Below, piece by piece: positions 1 through 11,680 of a stretch of DNA of 64,000 nucleotides (within the stretch, counting starts at the first letter, position 1; each line of letters starts with the position of its first letter). A model generated the notes under the pieces. It saw only the letters and a program-made list of their open reading frames with translations, was not told the origin of the DNA and made no database searches. This DNA comes from Magicicada septendecula (lineage: Eukaryota; Arthropoda; Insecta; Hemiptera; Cicadidae). The translations under genes and the position numbers were made by a program. The stretch is taken from NCBI GenBank assembly GCA_034769895.1, contig CM068373.1, positions 18,457,967 to 18,521,966 on the forward strand, given 5' to 3'.

Positions 1-882
1 GTTTTTAGTAGTTTTTAAAAAACCTTCCATTCCCAAAATAAATAAAACCAAAATCATCTTACATAATGCTATGCAAGGAAACACTAACCTATATTACCAC
101 ACATCCCATATAAAATACACTGGATTCTGGCACATTGGTAGAAGTTAATGGAACCAAAACTATTTTTCATAACCTCGTGCATATTGTCCATTTTTATCTA
201 CCATATGTTGGCAAAAACATTAAGGATAACAGTATTTCAACAATAATTCATTTCTGTACACTTCTCTGGATAATTCAAATGAATGAATGTGTGACTGAAT
301 AGTGCGAAGGATAAAATGGAATGGGTGGGTTTGTAGATGGAATACTACAGAACATGTGTAACCTTACAGAAAGTTTTAAATGTTCAAGAGCAAGATTGGG
401 AAAGCTGGTTTTGGTTCATTTAAACAAAATTTCTATTAAAAAAAATAATAAAACCAAAACCTATTTACCTAACTTTGTGTATAAAAACAATGGCCAATTT
501 TAACATATATCCGGTACAGTACCTACACGATACAGACACATGGGCACAAATGAAATGTGACTGCAGTGACAGAGACATCTGCTTCCAGTGTCAGCCTCTG
601 ACAGAAACAGTAGTAATCGTGTCAAGTCTATCAGAAGCTGGGAGCCACAGCAGCCACCAGCCTGGAGTATAAAAGATGCACAACAAAGCTGCGACATTTA
701 TTCCGTTGGATGACAAGAAGGGAGCAGCAGGAAAGGAGAGGAGCGATGTGGAGAATAAGGAAGATGCAGTAATACTCATTAATTGGGACAAGCCGTGTGA
801 AGAGAACAGCAAAGGCAACCACCGAGCATCAAACTACGGACTGGGTGGAACACATCTGTGACAACCATTCTCTCCCAATGGC

Positions 883-884
<2 letters not shown>
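1..884. other. Unassigned intergenic DNA
   Basis: No gene, exon or recognised repeat was found here. A GC-richer patch at about 500-860 contains a TATA-like GTATAAAAG near 667 and short open frames on both strands, but none resembles a known protein. It could be the remnant of an element I do not recognise. Confidence 0.3.

Positions 885-885
<1 letters not shown>

Positions 886-923
<38 letters not shown>
886..923. repeat. (TA)n microsatellite
   Basis: This is an uninterrupted TA dinucleotide run of about 19 copies. It abuts the 3' end of the minus-strand LINE fragment that follows, so it may be the simple-repeat tail of that LINE, as is common for RTE-like elements. Confidence 0.9.
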
Positions 924-924
<1 letters not shown>

Positions 925-929
925 CATCG

Positions 930-1346
930 GTTTATAGCATCTGTTGTCGCTGTCCGATTTCCAGACTTTCTCTCCAATATTTTTTGTCCTGACAATGTTC
1001 TTCTGTCAGATTCCCCGCACTTAGAGCTTTCAGGGTACTCTCTCCCCATGATCGTCTGGGTCTTCCCCTCTTCCTCTTCTCCGGGAGTAACCATTCCATT
1101 ATCCTTTTTGGCAACCTTTCTCTTCCCATCTGTTTGACATGTCCAAACCAAATTAACTGTCTTCTTTCTATTTCGTCTACTAATGCATGTTTCACATTTA
1201 TCATTTCTCTAATCTGTTCATTTCTTATCTTCTCTTGCCTGGATACTCTGCATGATCTCCTCAGTGCATCCATCTCTACAGCTAGTATTTTCCTTTTGTC
1301 CACTTGTCATTCTCCAAACGTCAGCACCATACAACAGAATACTCTT
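930..1346 (-). pseudogene. C-terminal part of a decayed non-LTR retrotransposon (LINE-A), piece 1
   Basis: Reading on the minus strand, the translation carries the C-terminal signature of APE-type LINE polyproteins: a YGADVWRM-like segment, then RRQLIWFGHVKQM, then PKRIMEW and a basic KRGRPRRSW block. A frameshift lies between the YGADVW part and the downstream KRKILAVEMDALRR part, so the copy is dead. The 5' side stops exactly at LTR element E1 and the frame resumes at 12958 on the other side of E1: joining the two pieces gives a continuous QIYNTIIKSILLYG reading. Family assignment is by motif only; the clade (RTE or Jockey-like) is not settled. Confidence 0.8.
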
Positions 1347-1527
1347 TGTAACAGTACAAAAAGGCCTGTTGTCATAATTATGGGATTAAGGGATTTCGTA
1401 TTGTATTTTACTTCCATATTCCTTAAGGAATGGAAGTATGGTGATGGCAAAAAAAATCGTGTTCGAGATTATTGCAGATTCTGATTCTACTACACTCAAA
1501 ACATGAAAAAAAGTCGTTTTCCGAAAA

Positions 1528-1530
<3 letters not shown>

Positions 1531-1566
<36 letters not shown>

Positions 1567-1580
1567 TGTCTGTCTGTCTG
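1531..1580. repeat. (GT)n and (CTGT)n microsatellite
   Basis: A GT run grades into TCTG repeats inside the Helentron-like element. The same position holds variable microsatellites in the relatives at 51.4 and 56.9 kb. Confidence 0.9.
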
Positions 1581-1592
1581 TAGATTTTTTTT

Positions 1593-2395
1593 CTATGGCA
1601 AACGATAACTGCCGCAAATTCAAACAGAATCAAATAATTTTTTGCATGCAGCTCTGATTTGCAGAGTACTCGCGACCTATTGTTTTTGGTGAAGATCGGT
1701 TGAGGGAAAGGGGTTGTTTACCTGCAACGGTTTTTTTTTAGCAAGGGTAATTTTGTTTGTTTGGCAAACGATAACAGCCGCAAATTCAAACAGAATCAAA
1801 TAATGTTTCGCATACAGCCCTGAATTGTAGAGTTCTCAAGATCTGTTGATTTTGGTGAAGATCGGTTAAGGGAAAGGGGTAGTTTACCTGTAACGTTTTA
1901 TGTTTTAACAAGGGTATTTCCTATGGCAAACGATAACAGCCGCAAATTCAAACAGAATCAAAAGATTATTTGCATACAGCCCTAAATTGTAGAGTTCTCA
2001 AGACCTATTGTTTTTGGTGAAGATCGGTTGAGGGAAAGGGGTAGTTTACCTGCAACGTTTTTTTAACAAGGGTATTTTCTATGGCAAACGATAACAGCCG
2101 CAAATTCAAACAGAATCAAATAATGTTTTGCATACAGCCCTGATTTGTAGAGTACTCAAGACCTATTGTTTTTGGTGAAGATCGGTTAAGGGGAAGGGGT
2201 AGTTTACCTGCAACGTTTTTTTATCAAGCGTATTTTCTATGGCAAACGATAACAGCCGCAAATTCAAACAGAATCAAATAATTTTTTGCATACGTCCCTG
2301 AATTGTAGAGGTCTCAATGACTTTCGATTTTGGTGAAGATCGGTTAAGGGGAAGGGGTAGTTTACCTGCAACCTTTTACGTTTTAACAAGAGGAA
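1593..2395 (+). repeat. Five tandem copies of a ~160-bp unit
   Basis: Copies start with CTATGGCAAACGATAAC or a variant at about 1593, 1759, 1921, 2079 and 2237, giving periods of 166, 162, 158 and 158 bp. Each contains GCAAATTCAAACAGAATCAA and a GTGAAGATCGGTTAAGGG block. The same unit recurs in the 49.8-57.9 kb region. It has no coding potential that I can see. Confidence 0.92.
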
Positions 2396-3787
2396 AGTAC
2401 TTGAAAATTTATTTAAACTTTTTGAAACAATGGTAATTGTTAAAAATACAATAATTTTGTTGCCAGGCAATAAAATTATAATTTTTTCATTTTAATGTAA
2501 TATAATATTTTTCATTTAATACAGCAATAAAAAGGCAGGTAAGACACAGCCTGGCTGTTTGGCTGAAAATGATTTTAAATATAAATCTTAGAATATGGAA
2601 GTCATGTATGGTTCTCCATACCGATATTTTATTATACTTATGAATGTCAACCATGGTTAGGTCAGTTTTACCCATGTCCAACGAAACAACGCATATTCAA
2701 CAAGAGTGGAATGATTCCAAGGTCACCGGCTGACGTGCGGAATAGAGTGCATTCGATGGTGGTAGTAACTAACACAGACTCTCAATATAAAATCTCATTG
2801 GACAGCAATGTGTGTCGTCATTAATAAATGATAATGATGTATCAACAATAACGTATAAAGTAAGGCGTTGGCCATAGAAACAAAAGACGGTGACGTCATA
2901 TATACTACAACATACGCAGATTTTGCGTATAACCCATTCTCAGTATGCATTACCAACTCAAAGCGTACACACGTTCAATTGTGTGCTGGTCAATTATTGC
3001 CAGCAGAGGTGTTGAAAACTTTGTAAAAATGTAATCTCATTAGAACATACATGTAGAGTCAGTGCATAGTTATAAAATGAAGTAAGCAAAATTAGTGAAA
3101 CCAAAAGAAAACAGACAGATCACAAAGTTTGGCCGAACATCCGCCGCCAATCATGGAAAACGTCTGAGGAACGCCATCACCACTACAATTCAGGGAAGTC
3201 CTAACATTCTAAATTCTACATAGTAATATGAGCTCAGAAATATTATTAATCCGATATATAATCACAATCAATGTATGAGATGTGCAAATGAGAGAGTGAG
3301 AGTAAATGGTTGCCGGCATTTAAAAAACAATAATCTGAGGCGTTGGTTCGTGTTATGCATATATTTTATTTAATGAGTATAACGAAATAAATAGATTTGA
3401 ATTGAATACTGCAGTTTTAAAATACATTTGAGTGAAAGATTAAAAAAAGCAAATAGAAGTTAAAGCATGGTAAAGAGGCGGAAGTCATGAAGCCGCCATT
3501 TTGCTAATTGTTTAGATGAGAGATGACTCCAATTGTTCATAACATTTAAATATTGAAAATAAAAGTAAATCATAAGTTGTTTAACTACATGTTGTGCAAA
3601 TGGTTATTTTGAAAACCCGGCTACCTCTGCCTTTCGCTTAACGAAGCCTTGGACCCTAAAGATATAACTAATGCTGATAATAAAACCACATGTTTATACC
3701 GGATGTATGGTGAGTATTTCTTTCTTTACAATTGAAAACATAAAAATTAACTCATTACAGAAAGTGAAAGGTTTGAGAGTTAACAGA

Positions 3788-3805
3788 TGGTGCCCGAACA
3801 GACAC
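3788..3805 (+). promoter_or_regulatory. Primer binding site of E1
   Basis: TGGTGCCCGAACAGACAC lies 2 bp inside the 5' LTR end. It is close to the TGGCGCCCGAACAGGGAC type that pairs with the 3' end of tRNA-Lys. Confidence 0.85.
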
Positions 3806-3973
3806 TTTATATAAAAAGTTACATTATATAAATAGGCCAAAGAGCAGAGGCAGACGGGTAGCGAAATATACGTAACACAAAAGAAACATAGGTTAACAGT
3901 ATAGGTTATGTTATTGTTTGAATGAAGTACAGAACAACTACTAAAAATAAAATTTATCGTTAATACGATCAAA

Positions 3974-4789
3974 ATGGCAAATAATAACGAAACAAGTATA
4001 ACAGAATCGGAAATAATGGGTGAAAGTGTTCACTCGACACCAGTCCCAACAAAAAGAGTTGAGGAAAACGATGTGATAAAAATAATGAGATTACTTTTTG
4101 ATGAAAAATTTAACGAACAGAGTATTAAGTTTGATGAACAAAACACAAAATTAGACAATTTCAACGATAAATTAAACCAGTTTGATGAACAATTTAATGA
4201 TATCAAAAAAGAAATTAAAAAACAAAATTGTAATATTGACAAAAGATTAAATGAGATACATGCACAGTTAGATGAGACAGAGTTAGAAAATAAGAGGGGA
4301 GTAGACAAATTAGATATAAACAAAGACAAGGTAAGTGGGGGAGAAAATTATGACAAAATAAATAAAAGTATGATATTAGAAAATGATTATGTAAACAGGG
4401 GTAGTGATAATGAGATTTTATGGGGAATAGAATATGATGATGGAATGATAGTGTGTGTTGAAGGGTTAAAGAGAGTGTGTAAAGAAAGTATAATTGTAGG
4501 GGGATTGCAGGGGGTAGATTCTTCCCTTAATGATGGAGTAGGGGGTGAAGTAAAAACTTCACATGTTTTGAGGAAGGACGAGAGTGCCTTCGATGTATAT
4601 TTGGGAGACATATGGTCTACAAATAAAGTTGTCCCTGGTTTTTTTAGTGCACTTCACAGGTGGTGCAGTAATTGTGAATTAGTGTCCCCTGCAAATGTAG
4701 AAAGAGAGAATGGTGTGGTAGAGAGAGATGTTTTAAAAAAGAGAGATGTTTTGAAAGTGAGAGGTATTGTGAGAGAAAAAGAAAAATAG
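3974..4789 (+). CDS. E1 ORF1, coiled-coil Gag-like protein of unknown function
   Basis: This 271-residue ORF starts at the first ATG about 170 bp after the PBS. Residues of roughly 35-110 are rich in heptad-like KFDEQ, LDNF and FNDKL repeats and should form a coiled coil. The rest is acidic and has no zinc knuckle or capsid signature. A segment near residues 190-215 (EVKTSHVL...VYLGDIWSTN) aligns with EVNASQVL...VYFGDKRSAN of element E2, which shows shared descent. Position and coiled coil suggest a Gag-derived protein, but I do not recognise a family. ORF2 overlaps its 3' end in another frame. Confidence 0.6.
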   Translation: MANNNETSITESEIMGESVHSTPVPTKRVEENDVIKIMRLLFDEKFNEQSIKFDEQNTKLDNFNDKLNQFDEQFNDIKKEIKKQNCNIDKRLNEIHAQLDETELENKRGVDKLDINKDKVSGGENYDKINKSMILENDYVNRGSDNEILWGIEYDDGMIVCVEGLKRVCKESIIVGGLQGVDSSLNDGVGGEVKTSHVLRKDESAFDVYLGDIWSTNKVVPGFFSALHRWCSNCELVSPANVERENGVVERDVLKKRDVLKVRGIVREKEK

Positions 4790-4846
4790 AGATTTTTAAG
4801 ATAAGTAGAGACTATGAAGAATTTATGGAAAGCTTAGGAGGAGAGA
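4755..4846 (+). pseudogene. E1 ORF2, 5' part before the RTE insertion
   Basis: In the frame next to ORF1 the sequence reads KIEIFKISRDYEEFMESLGG, matching EIFKVNRDYEIL of E2 ORF2. It is interrupted by the RTE LINE, whose 13-bp target duplication TTAGGAGGAGAGA ends at 4846. The ORF resumes at 8342. Confidence 0.6.
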
Positions 4847-7800
4847 GGGGCCTAAATGGGGGAGTGATGCGTAATATATGGCCTGCATACAAGAGCTGGT
4901 CACTAGCCTCTCCTCTCCAACTCCAACTCTCACCTACAAGCGGTGGGCCCTGTTAAGTCGAGCAACCCATGCTAAGGTTGTGGTAACCAATCCCTTCGGC
5001 AGCTTGGGTCGGCGAGCCAACGAGAGATGGGGGTCTGGGCGAGGTGGCCCTGAGGTAATCAGGGACCCGGCTTACCAAGATGTAGTGTGTCGGCAGCAGG
5101 ATGCATGGCGGGGTTGGCGGCGGAAGAACATAAAAATGTCAATGGCGGCGCCCATAGATCTAGTGAGCATGGTCTACTGCGGACGGGTGGATGAGACTCG
5201 TTAGCTCAGTGAAGGCAACTCATCTAAGAGACGGGAACTCTAAACATAAAACCCCTGGTCCTCCAGGTTGGGGGTTGGGCGTAGGGTTAACAACCCACCC
5301 CATAAAAAAAAGATTGTTATGAAACCAAGAGAAAAAGGAAAAGCCGGACGGATTAATGGAATTGGGACTGGATCGTGTAAAAAGGACAAAGATTTTAAAC
5401 TTGCGACATGGAACTTGCGTTCCTTATACAGACCTGGAGCCTTGAAGATATTAATAGGAGAGGTTCTCAAATATAAGATAGATGTTTTGGCTATGCAGGA
5501 GATGAGGTGGACTGGTGCTGGAATCATGGATCGAAGGGACTACTCGGTGTATTACAGCTGTCAGAACCGGGACCATGTGCTTGGAACTGGCTTCTTGGTA
5601 AGCCGTAGAATGAAAGCAAATATCATCGATTTTAAACCCCTTACACCTAGAATGTGTAAAATAAGACTTAGGGGAATTTTCTTTAACTATACTATAATAA
5701 ACGTGCATGCCCCAACTGATGATAAGCCTGAGGAGGAGAAAGATGATTTTTATGACTTGCTGGAGAATGCGTATGCTAGCAGCCCTAGACATGACATAAA
5801 AATAATCATAGGTGACTTAAATGCCAAAGTGGGAAGCAGCCATACCTGTAGTAATATAGGAAAGTATAGTTTACACTCTGAACACTCAGACAATGGTTTC
5901 CGACTATTGAACTTTGCAGTTGGTCAAAATATGATCATAGGAGGGACTTTCTTCGACCACAAAGACATACATAAGGGCACATGGATCTCTCCAGATGGGA
6001 GAACGGTCAATCAAATAGATCATGTCCTATTGGATGGCCGCCATAAGTCAGACTTACAAGACGTGAGAGTTTATAGAAGTGCCAACATGGACAGCGATCA
6101 CTATCTCGTAGTTGCAAAACTGAGAGCTAGAATCTCCAATAATAGAAATGAAAAAGGAATAAAGACTGTTAGATACAATACAGAAATGCTAAAGGAAGAA
6201 GAAATAAAACGGAGGTTCGAGGAAGTTACTAATGAGAAAATTAGACAGTGGAGACTTGAATGCCGTGAGGAACAAGATATAGAAAACCACTGGCTTAATC
6301 TAAAAAACATGTTAGTGACCACGGGAGAAGAAATCGTTGGTTTGAAGAAGAGACATGGGCGAGATGAGTGGTTTGATAAGGAGTGTGAAGAGGCAACTGA
6401 CTTCAAAAACAAGACATACAAATTTATGATCCAAAGGAAATGCACTAGGGCTGTTCAAGAGGAATACAGGAAGGCCAGGCGGAGGGAAAAGAAGATTCAT
6501 AGAGGAAAAAAGAGGGAGTATATGATGAGACAGATGGAAAAGATAGAGGAATATAAGAGTAAAAGGCTGAGCCGAGATATGTACAGGAAGGTGAATGATA
6601 TGAGACAGGAATTTCAGCCTAGAACAAATGCCTGTAGGGATAATAATGGTGGCCTTGTGAGTGATAATGCTGGCGTGATCAGGAGATGGACAGAACACTT
6701 CGAAGAGTTGCTAGGCTCAGTTGGGGAGGCTTCGATGGAGGCATCTGAGAATGAAGAGGAGGTAGGAGAATTCGAGGATGATAGAGAGGAGTTGGTGCCA
6801 TCCTATGACGAGGTGTATGAAGCTCTAGAAAAGCTTAAAAATAACAAGGCAGCAGGTTCCGATGGTTTACCAGGGGAACTATTAAAGAGCGCAGGAGGAG
6901 ATTTCATAAAGGAATTTGCCCATCTTATAGAGCGAATATGGCTGGAGGAGGTAATGCCTGATGAGTGGAACAATGGGGTGGTGTGTTTAATACATAAAAA
7001 GGGTGATCCGCTTATATGTAAAAATTATAGGGGCATCTCTCTACTTAATACAGCATATAAGGTATTGTCCAACATCATATTTTCTAGGCTGCTTCCCTAC
7101 GCTGAGGAAAACATAAAAGAATATCAGTGTGGATTCACTAGGAATAGGTCAACAACAGACCAAATATTTACACTAAGGCAAATCCTGGAAAAAACGTTGG
7201 AATATGGAGTGCCCACTCACCATCTCTTTGTGGATTTCCAGTCGGCATATGATTCAATCAACCGGAAAATGCTATATAGAGCTATGAAGGAGTTGCATAT
7301 ACCATCTAAGTTGGTGCGTATGGTTGGAGTAGTTATGTCCAATTCTAAATGCCAAATCAGAATACAATCAAATCTATCTAACTCCTTAAAAACATTGAAT
7401 GGGTTGAAACAAGGAGATGCCTTAGCATGTCTGTTGTTCAACATAGCTCTAGAAAAGGTCATCAGGGATTCAGGAATTTAAACTAGCGGACACATATTTC
7501 ACAAGGAGGTACAGCTTCTGGCCTATGCCGATGACATTGACGTCATAAGTAGGTCTGAATCTGGCTTAAAGGAAGCCTTTCAGGAACTGGAGTTGTCCGC
7601 TAAGGCTATGGGCTTGGTTATAAACCAAAGCAAAACCAAATATATGGTTGTAGGTGCCAATACTCGTACCCTGTCCCTGCGCATTAACGATTATGAATTT
7701 GAAAAGGTTCAGGGTTTTCCATATCTCGGGTCATATGTGGACTCTGGAAATGACTCCTCTAGAGATATTGAAAGACAAATATTATCTGCTAATAGGTGTT

Positions 7801-8328
7801 ACTACGGACTGGTAAAACATTTTAAATCAAAATTAATAACTAAAGATACAAAAGCCTCCCTATACAAGACCTTGATTAGACCAGTCCTGATGTATGGCTC
7901 GGAATGCTGGGTGTTAAAAAAACTAGATGAGCAGAGACTATCCGTTTTTGAGAGGAGGGTACTGAGGAGAATCTATGGCCCTGTGAGGGAAAACAACATT
8001 TGGAGGCGACTGCATAATCGAGAGTTGTACGAAAGGTTTAAAGATCTTCCGATCGTGCAACTCATACAAATTAACAGATTGCGTTGGGCTGGTCATGTGC
8101 AGAGAATGGCAGAGGATAGAATCCCAAAAAGAGTGATGAATTATTTGCCGATGGGAAGGAGAAGGAGGGGAAGACCGCGTACAAGATGGCTGGACCAGGT
8201 TGGTAAGGAGGCAGTGAGGCTGGGTGCAGCAAACTGGTGGACATTGGCCGGGAGTAGAGACCAGTGGGGAAGATTTCTTTTGGAGGCCAGGGCCCGGACT
8301 GGGCTGTAGCGCCGAGGATGTATGTATG
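4847..8328 (+). mobile_element. Nearly full-length RTE-clade LINE inserted in E1
   Basis: The element is flanked by a 13-bp target duplication TTAGGAGGAGAGA (4834-4846 and 8329-8341). It has a 5' UTR of about 420 bp that ends in the CCTGGTCCTCCAGG-type block seen before the ORF of many RTE elements. A single long ORF follows, then a short ATGT-rich 3' tail. The 3.48-kb size is typical for RTE. The clean duplication and single lesion suggest a fairly recent insertion, younger than E1. Confidence 0.92.
5268..8309 (+). pseudogene. RTE endonuclease-reverse transcriptase with one premature stop
   Basis: The ORF of 1013 codons is open except for one in-frame TAA at 7479-7481 (codon 738). The APE endonuclease domain spans about residues 43-285, with FKLATWNLRS, catalytic Glu78 in MQEMRW, GDLNAKVG at 182-189 and the SDH triad at 276-278. 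The reverse transcriptase spans about 540-800, with VDFQSAYDS starting at Val655 and the catalytic YADD at 753-756. The C-terminal region has INRLRWAGHVQRM and a basic RRRRGRPRTRW stretch, ending LEARARTGL. The protein would nick target DNA and prime reverse transcription from the nick. Because the stop falls between RT motifs, this copy should not make active RT unless the stop is read through. The start shown is the first long-frame ATG; a downstream Met at residue 18 is also possible. Confidence 0.93.
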
Positions 8329-8341
8329 TTAGGAGGAGAGA

Positions 8342-8607
8342 TGATGTATAATAAAAGTAAATACTTACCTTGTAATGAAACTGAAGTAGTAGGAGATAAG
8401 AGAAATAATGATTTTATAAATTACCTAATTATGACTAATAATACAGGAGGTGACAGGACAATGACCAATCATGACAGATTAAATGAGTTTGAGGATAATG
8501 ATGAACATTTGAATGGTATATGTATTTATGATGTTAGTATAAGAGAGTCAATATTAAGCAATGTATATAGATATAAGATAAGATTATTGTTTGATGATGG
8601 AGGGTAG
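8342..8607 (+). pseudogene. E1 ORF2, 3' part
   Basis: Downstream of the RTE, the ORF2 frame continues as MMYNKSKYLPCNE and ends YKIRLLFDDGG before TAG at 8605-8607. The same C-terminus, IKIRLLHDDGG, closes E2 ORF2, so the end is conserved while the middle is highly diverged. Function is unknown. The reading frame across the RTE duplication shows no other break. Confidence 0.6.
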
Positions 8608-9385
8608 ATATTTTATTGTGTTTATGAACATTTAATTATGTGGACAGTGTTTTTCAAGATGGACTGCTTTCTGACTGATTTATGGTAAATGATAAAATGG
8701 TAATTTTGATTGTATATTTTTACGTGTTAATGTCAATGTATTTGTGTATTTTTGCTGTTGTGTATTTGTTATGTAAACCATGTACTGTAGAATTTTAAAT
8801 ATTCAAGAATAATTAATTATGAGAATGATTTTAAATAATTATGAGATTTAGATTCAAATGGTTAATAAATGAAGCAGGTAATATATTTGGATATTGAGAG
8901 GTATTGTTATTAGTACATAAGTGATGAATTTTCTAGTGGTACATTAAGGTGAAATGTTGTAAAGAGGTTTGGGGATAGCGATAAAATAGAGGCATTGGAG
9001 TTAGTTAAATAGAGTTATTGGGAGTTAGAGAGAATAATAAGAGGTGAAATATAGATAATACGTAAAGAGGTGTTAGATATTTTAGGGACACAGTAGTTAG
9101 GGATTATATGTAGAGAGGTGAGTGATGTGAATGGTATATATATTGGTTGATGATGGTATTTTGTAGTAAGGATCCGGTGTAAGGAGTGATCAGCGTGCGA
9201 CGTGGCAAGAGACCAGCGTGCAGCATTGTGGCAAGCGGAGCAATTTGGGGTTAGAGTGTTTGCCGATATTTGGTGGAGGGCAAATGGTTAGGAATGGATA
9301 TGGCCAGGTAGGGAACACACATCCTTGTACAAAAGACGAGCGGTGCCAGAGGATTTAAATGGGATTAGTGAAGGGGGTTATTATT
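8608..9385 (+). other. Non-coding interior of E1
   Basis: AT-rich sequence follows ORF2 with no ORF of note. No pol-like motif was found in any frame, although this is where pol would be expected. Confidence 0.5.
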
Positions 9386-9389
9386 GAGA

Positions 9390-10584
9390 TGAGACACTAT
9401 AAATTTGGTCAAATTATATACTACTCGAGTCCCTGTTCGGGCGCCACTGAGACACTATAAATTTGGTCAAATTATATACTACTCGAGTCCCTAGCTCGGG
9501 GCCACTGAAACACTGTAAGTTACTTTAAATTCAGGATTTCAACATAGTTTTTTCACGTAAATACACTCTTACCTTTGGTTGCATTTTCCAGGGTCTTACA
9601 GACGAAAATCCACTGCAGACAAGGTTATCTGGGTTTAAGTGCGAAATGATTACGCTAACACATTTTCTACTGTCTAAAATACATACTTATTTTATTTAAT
9701 CGAAACTCGCACCCTTCTTTTACTTTCTACAAATGACAGTATCTTTGTTAAATTTGGTTTTAAACTACTATTATAATTGACATTACTAAGTACATATAAG
9801 AAGATTGAAAATGAACCAGTATGTAACCTCTATATTACCACACACACACACTCTTTTTTTTGTTAATGTTTAAATAAACTCCCCTCTCTTAGAGATCTCT
9901 GTTTCTGATTAAGGTGTCTATAAAAGTAAATTTTATAATATAGTAATTAAAGTTTTAAAAAGTGGTACTCATCCTAATAATGGTTTCACTCCAATGAACA
10001 CCCATATTGTTCACATGTAATAACCGTGACACAAGTTCACTAGTTGACCGATTTCTGAGTTCTCTCGCACTCACGCCACTGTTGGTACTGATTTTACGGT
10101 TTTTTGTTTCATAGTTCTCACTGATCTACAGGTTCCACGTTATATAATATAATCAAGTCGGCCGACGTAACTTTTTACACTTGGATGTTGTTGTAAGCTG
10201 GCCGCGCGCTACACTGTTTATACTTTTTTATACAGGTTTTATTTCTGTAGTACTATTTAGTACATTAATTCTTGAATGGATAGGCTGACTAATAATTACG
10301 GCCTATCTTACCCCCCCCCTGAGGCCACTGTTTTCTTTTAACGAACTTTTAACTGCTCTGACTGATGTTCATGCACTGGTGACAATCTGCATACTGTGAT
10401 TCACAAAGCCTGCTGCTGGGGCAGTTACGTAATACATCTAGTCTAGTTGTCTAGACAGTTGTTTATGCTAGCATTATGTTACACTGAGGCACCTCACAGG
10501 TGGAAGTTAACAATTGAAAATTAAAACTGATTTGAATTAAAATAAAATTGAAACTGGGGTAGCACACAATTCTGTACCATTACA
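9390..10584 (-). repeat. Solo LTR (minus) with two PBS-like copies inside it
   Basis: On the minus strand the LTR starts TGTAATGGTACAGAATTG at 10584 and ends TGTCTCA at 9390. It is flanked by GAGA at 9386-9389 and 10585-10588. It is homologous to the E2 LTRs (41027 and 47007). Near its 3' end two PBS-like sequences lie 58 bp apart: 9429-9446 (exact tRNA-Lys type) and 9487-9504 (degenerate). Each is followed by CTCGAGTAGTATATAATTTG. A splice-donor-like GGTAAGAG lies at 9567-9574. It was inserted into E1 after E1 arrived. Confidence 0.85.
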
Positions 10585-10588
10585 GAGA

Positions 10589-11680
10589 TAGTGGTGTCAT
10601 AATATGTTTATGGTTAGTAGTGGTTGTTAGAAAAAAGGGGTAGTAAGGTGAGATAGAAAATAGTGAATAATAGAGAGTCACCCAAACTAATAAGGATAAA
10701 AGGGTTAGAAAAGGAAAATTCATAGCAGGAAGGTAATGTAACTGAAAGGTGAATAATAAATTTGAAATTTTATAGAATCTAATGATATAATAAAAGTTAA
10801 TAGAGCGTTGAAGTCGTAATGTCTTATAAGTTTTGATACAAGTTATTTAAATGTAAATTGTTTAATGTAAATGTAACAATGTTAATGTGTAATGTACAAT
10901 GTTTTATTATGTTGATGGTACAATAGTGTGTGTGGCTGGGCGGTTACTACAGGGGTAGTAACGATAACACAATATTAAATTTTAAAAGAAATTATAGTGG
11001 TATTGGTGTTGGTCGTTAAGTCTATAATGATGATTCTGTTGTAAAGAAAAATAAGTGTAAAGAAGTTGAGTAAAGAAAATATAAAGAGTTTTGAAGTATT
11101 TGCCGTAATAGGTATATATGTTGATTTTATATGAAGTAAATTAATAAAGATAGTGGTTGTTGCTTGTAAAATTATAATTTGTTTTATGTTTAAGATAAGA
11201 AAACTTTTTCTTGGAGTAAAGAGAGTAAATGTAGTTGACTGGAGTCAGAGAATTTGTTAAAAAATACAGGAGTGTTGAAAAATGGAAGGATTTATCTGTC
11301 TTAAATCTTGTCTTTTGTTATTTGAAAACTTATGAATTAAGAAAACCAACGCCTCAAAACACAAACCAATGCATCTACGGGGAGACATATCAGTTGCGGA
11401 TATGGAGATAGATAAGGTCACTATTTTAAAATTTTGTATTGCATGTTTCAGAGTTTTGTGGTGTTGTGACCGCGGTCCTGAGCTGGCCGGTGCGTCAGAG
11501 CAGGAGCGTTAAGTGCCTCATGGCCTTATGGTGTTGGGATCTCTCCTGATAAGTCCAGTAAGATGGTACGATCGGCATCATTGGACCAAGGGTAAGTGAT
11601 TATATTTCTTTTATATTAACATTACAGGGGGTTGTGGCAACATATCTGAACTGATCCTTTTAGAAACGTGTGAATGAGTC
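10589..11680 (+). other. Non-coding 3' interior of E1
   Basis: No ORF was found. Short blocks near 11530-11640 (ATGGTGTTGGGATCTC, CCAGTAAG, GGGGGTTG) recur in the same order before the 3' LTR of E2, so this stretch is under shared descent and possibly constraint. Confidence 0.5.

Larger units (their letters stand above)
1410..2627 (+). mobile_element. Helentron-like (HINE-type) non-autonomous element inside the 5' LTR
   Basis: The insertion is defined by comparison with the empty site in the 3' LTR at about 11789, in a run of T. It starts ACTTCCATATTCC and ends CCATACCGATA before TTTT. The 5' CTTCCATATTC has its inverted complement GAATATGGAAG about 30 bp from the 3' end, followed by a hairpin GTATGGTTCTCCATAC. 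Between them lie a (GT)n tract and five tandem copies of a 158-166 bp unit. No target duplication is evident. Subterminal inverted repeats, internal tandem repeats, a 3' hairpin and insertion in T-rich DNA are the hallmarks of Helentron-associated elements such as DINE-1. The assignment is structural, not by homology. Confidence 0.6.
1347..3785 (+). repeat. 5' LTR of E1 (interrupted by a Helentron-like insertion)
   Basis: The LTR begins TGTAACAGTACAAAAAGG and ends GAGAGTTAACA. It matches the 3' LTR at 11729-12957 nearly base for base, except for an insertion at about 1410-2627. A splice-donor-like GGTGAG lies near 3710, about 75-80 bp before the LTR end. Divergence between the two LTRs is low, with scattered substitutions and small indels. 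Confidence 0.9.

Noticed and set aside
1593-2395. Regular ~160-bp direct repeats as a possible CRISPR-like array
   Set aside because: The units are contiguous with no distinct spacers, the period is too long, and the same unit is dispersed as a transposon part.
1410-2627. Canonical Helitron
   Set aside because: There is no TC start or CTRR end after the hairpin, and insertion is in a T-run. Helentron-type structure fits better.
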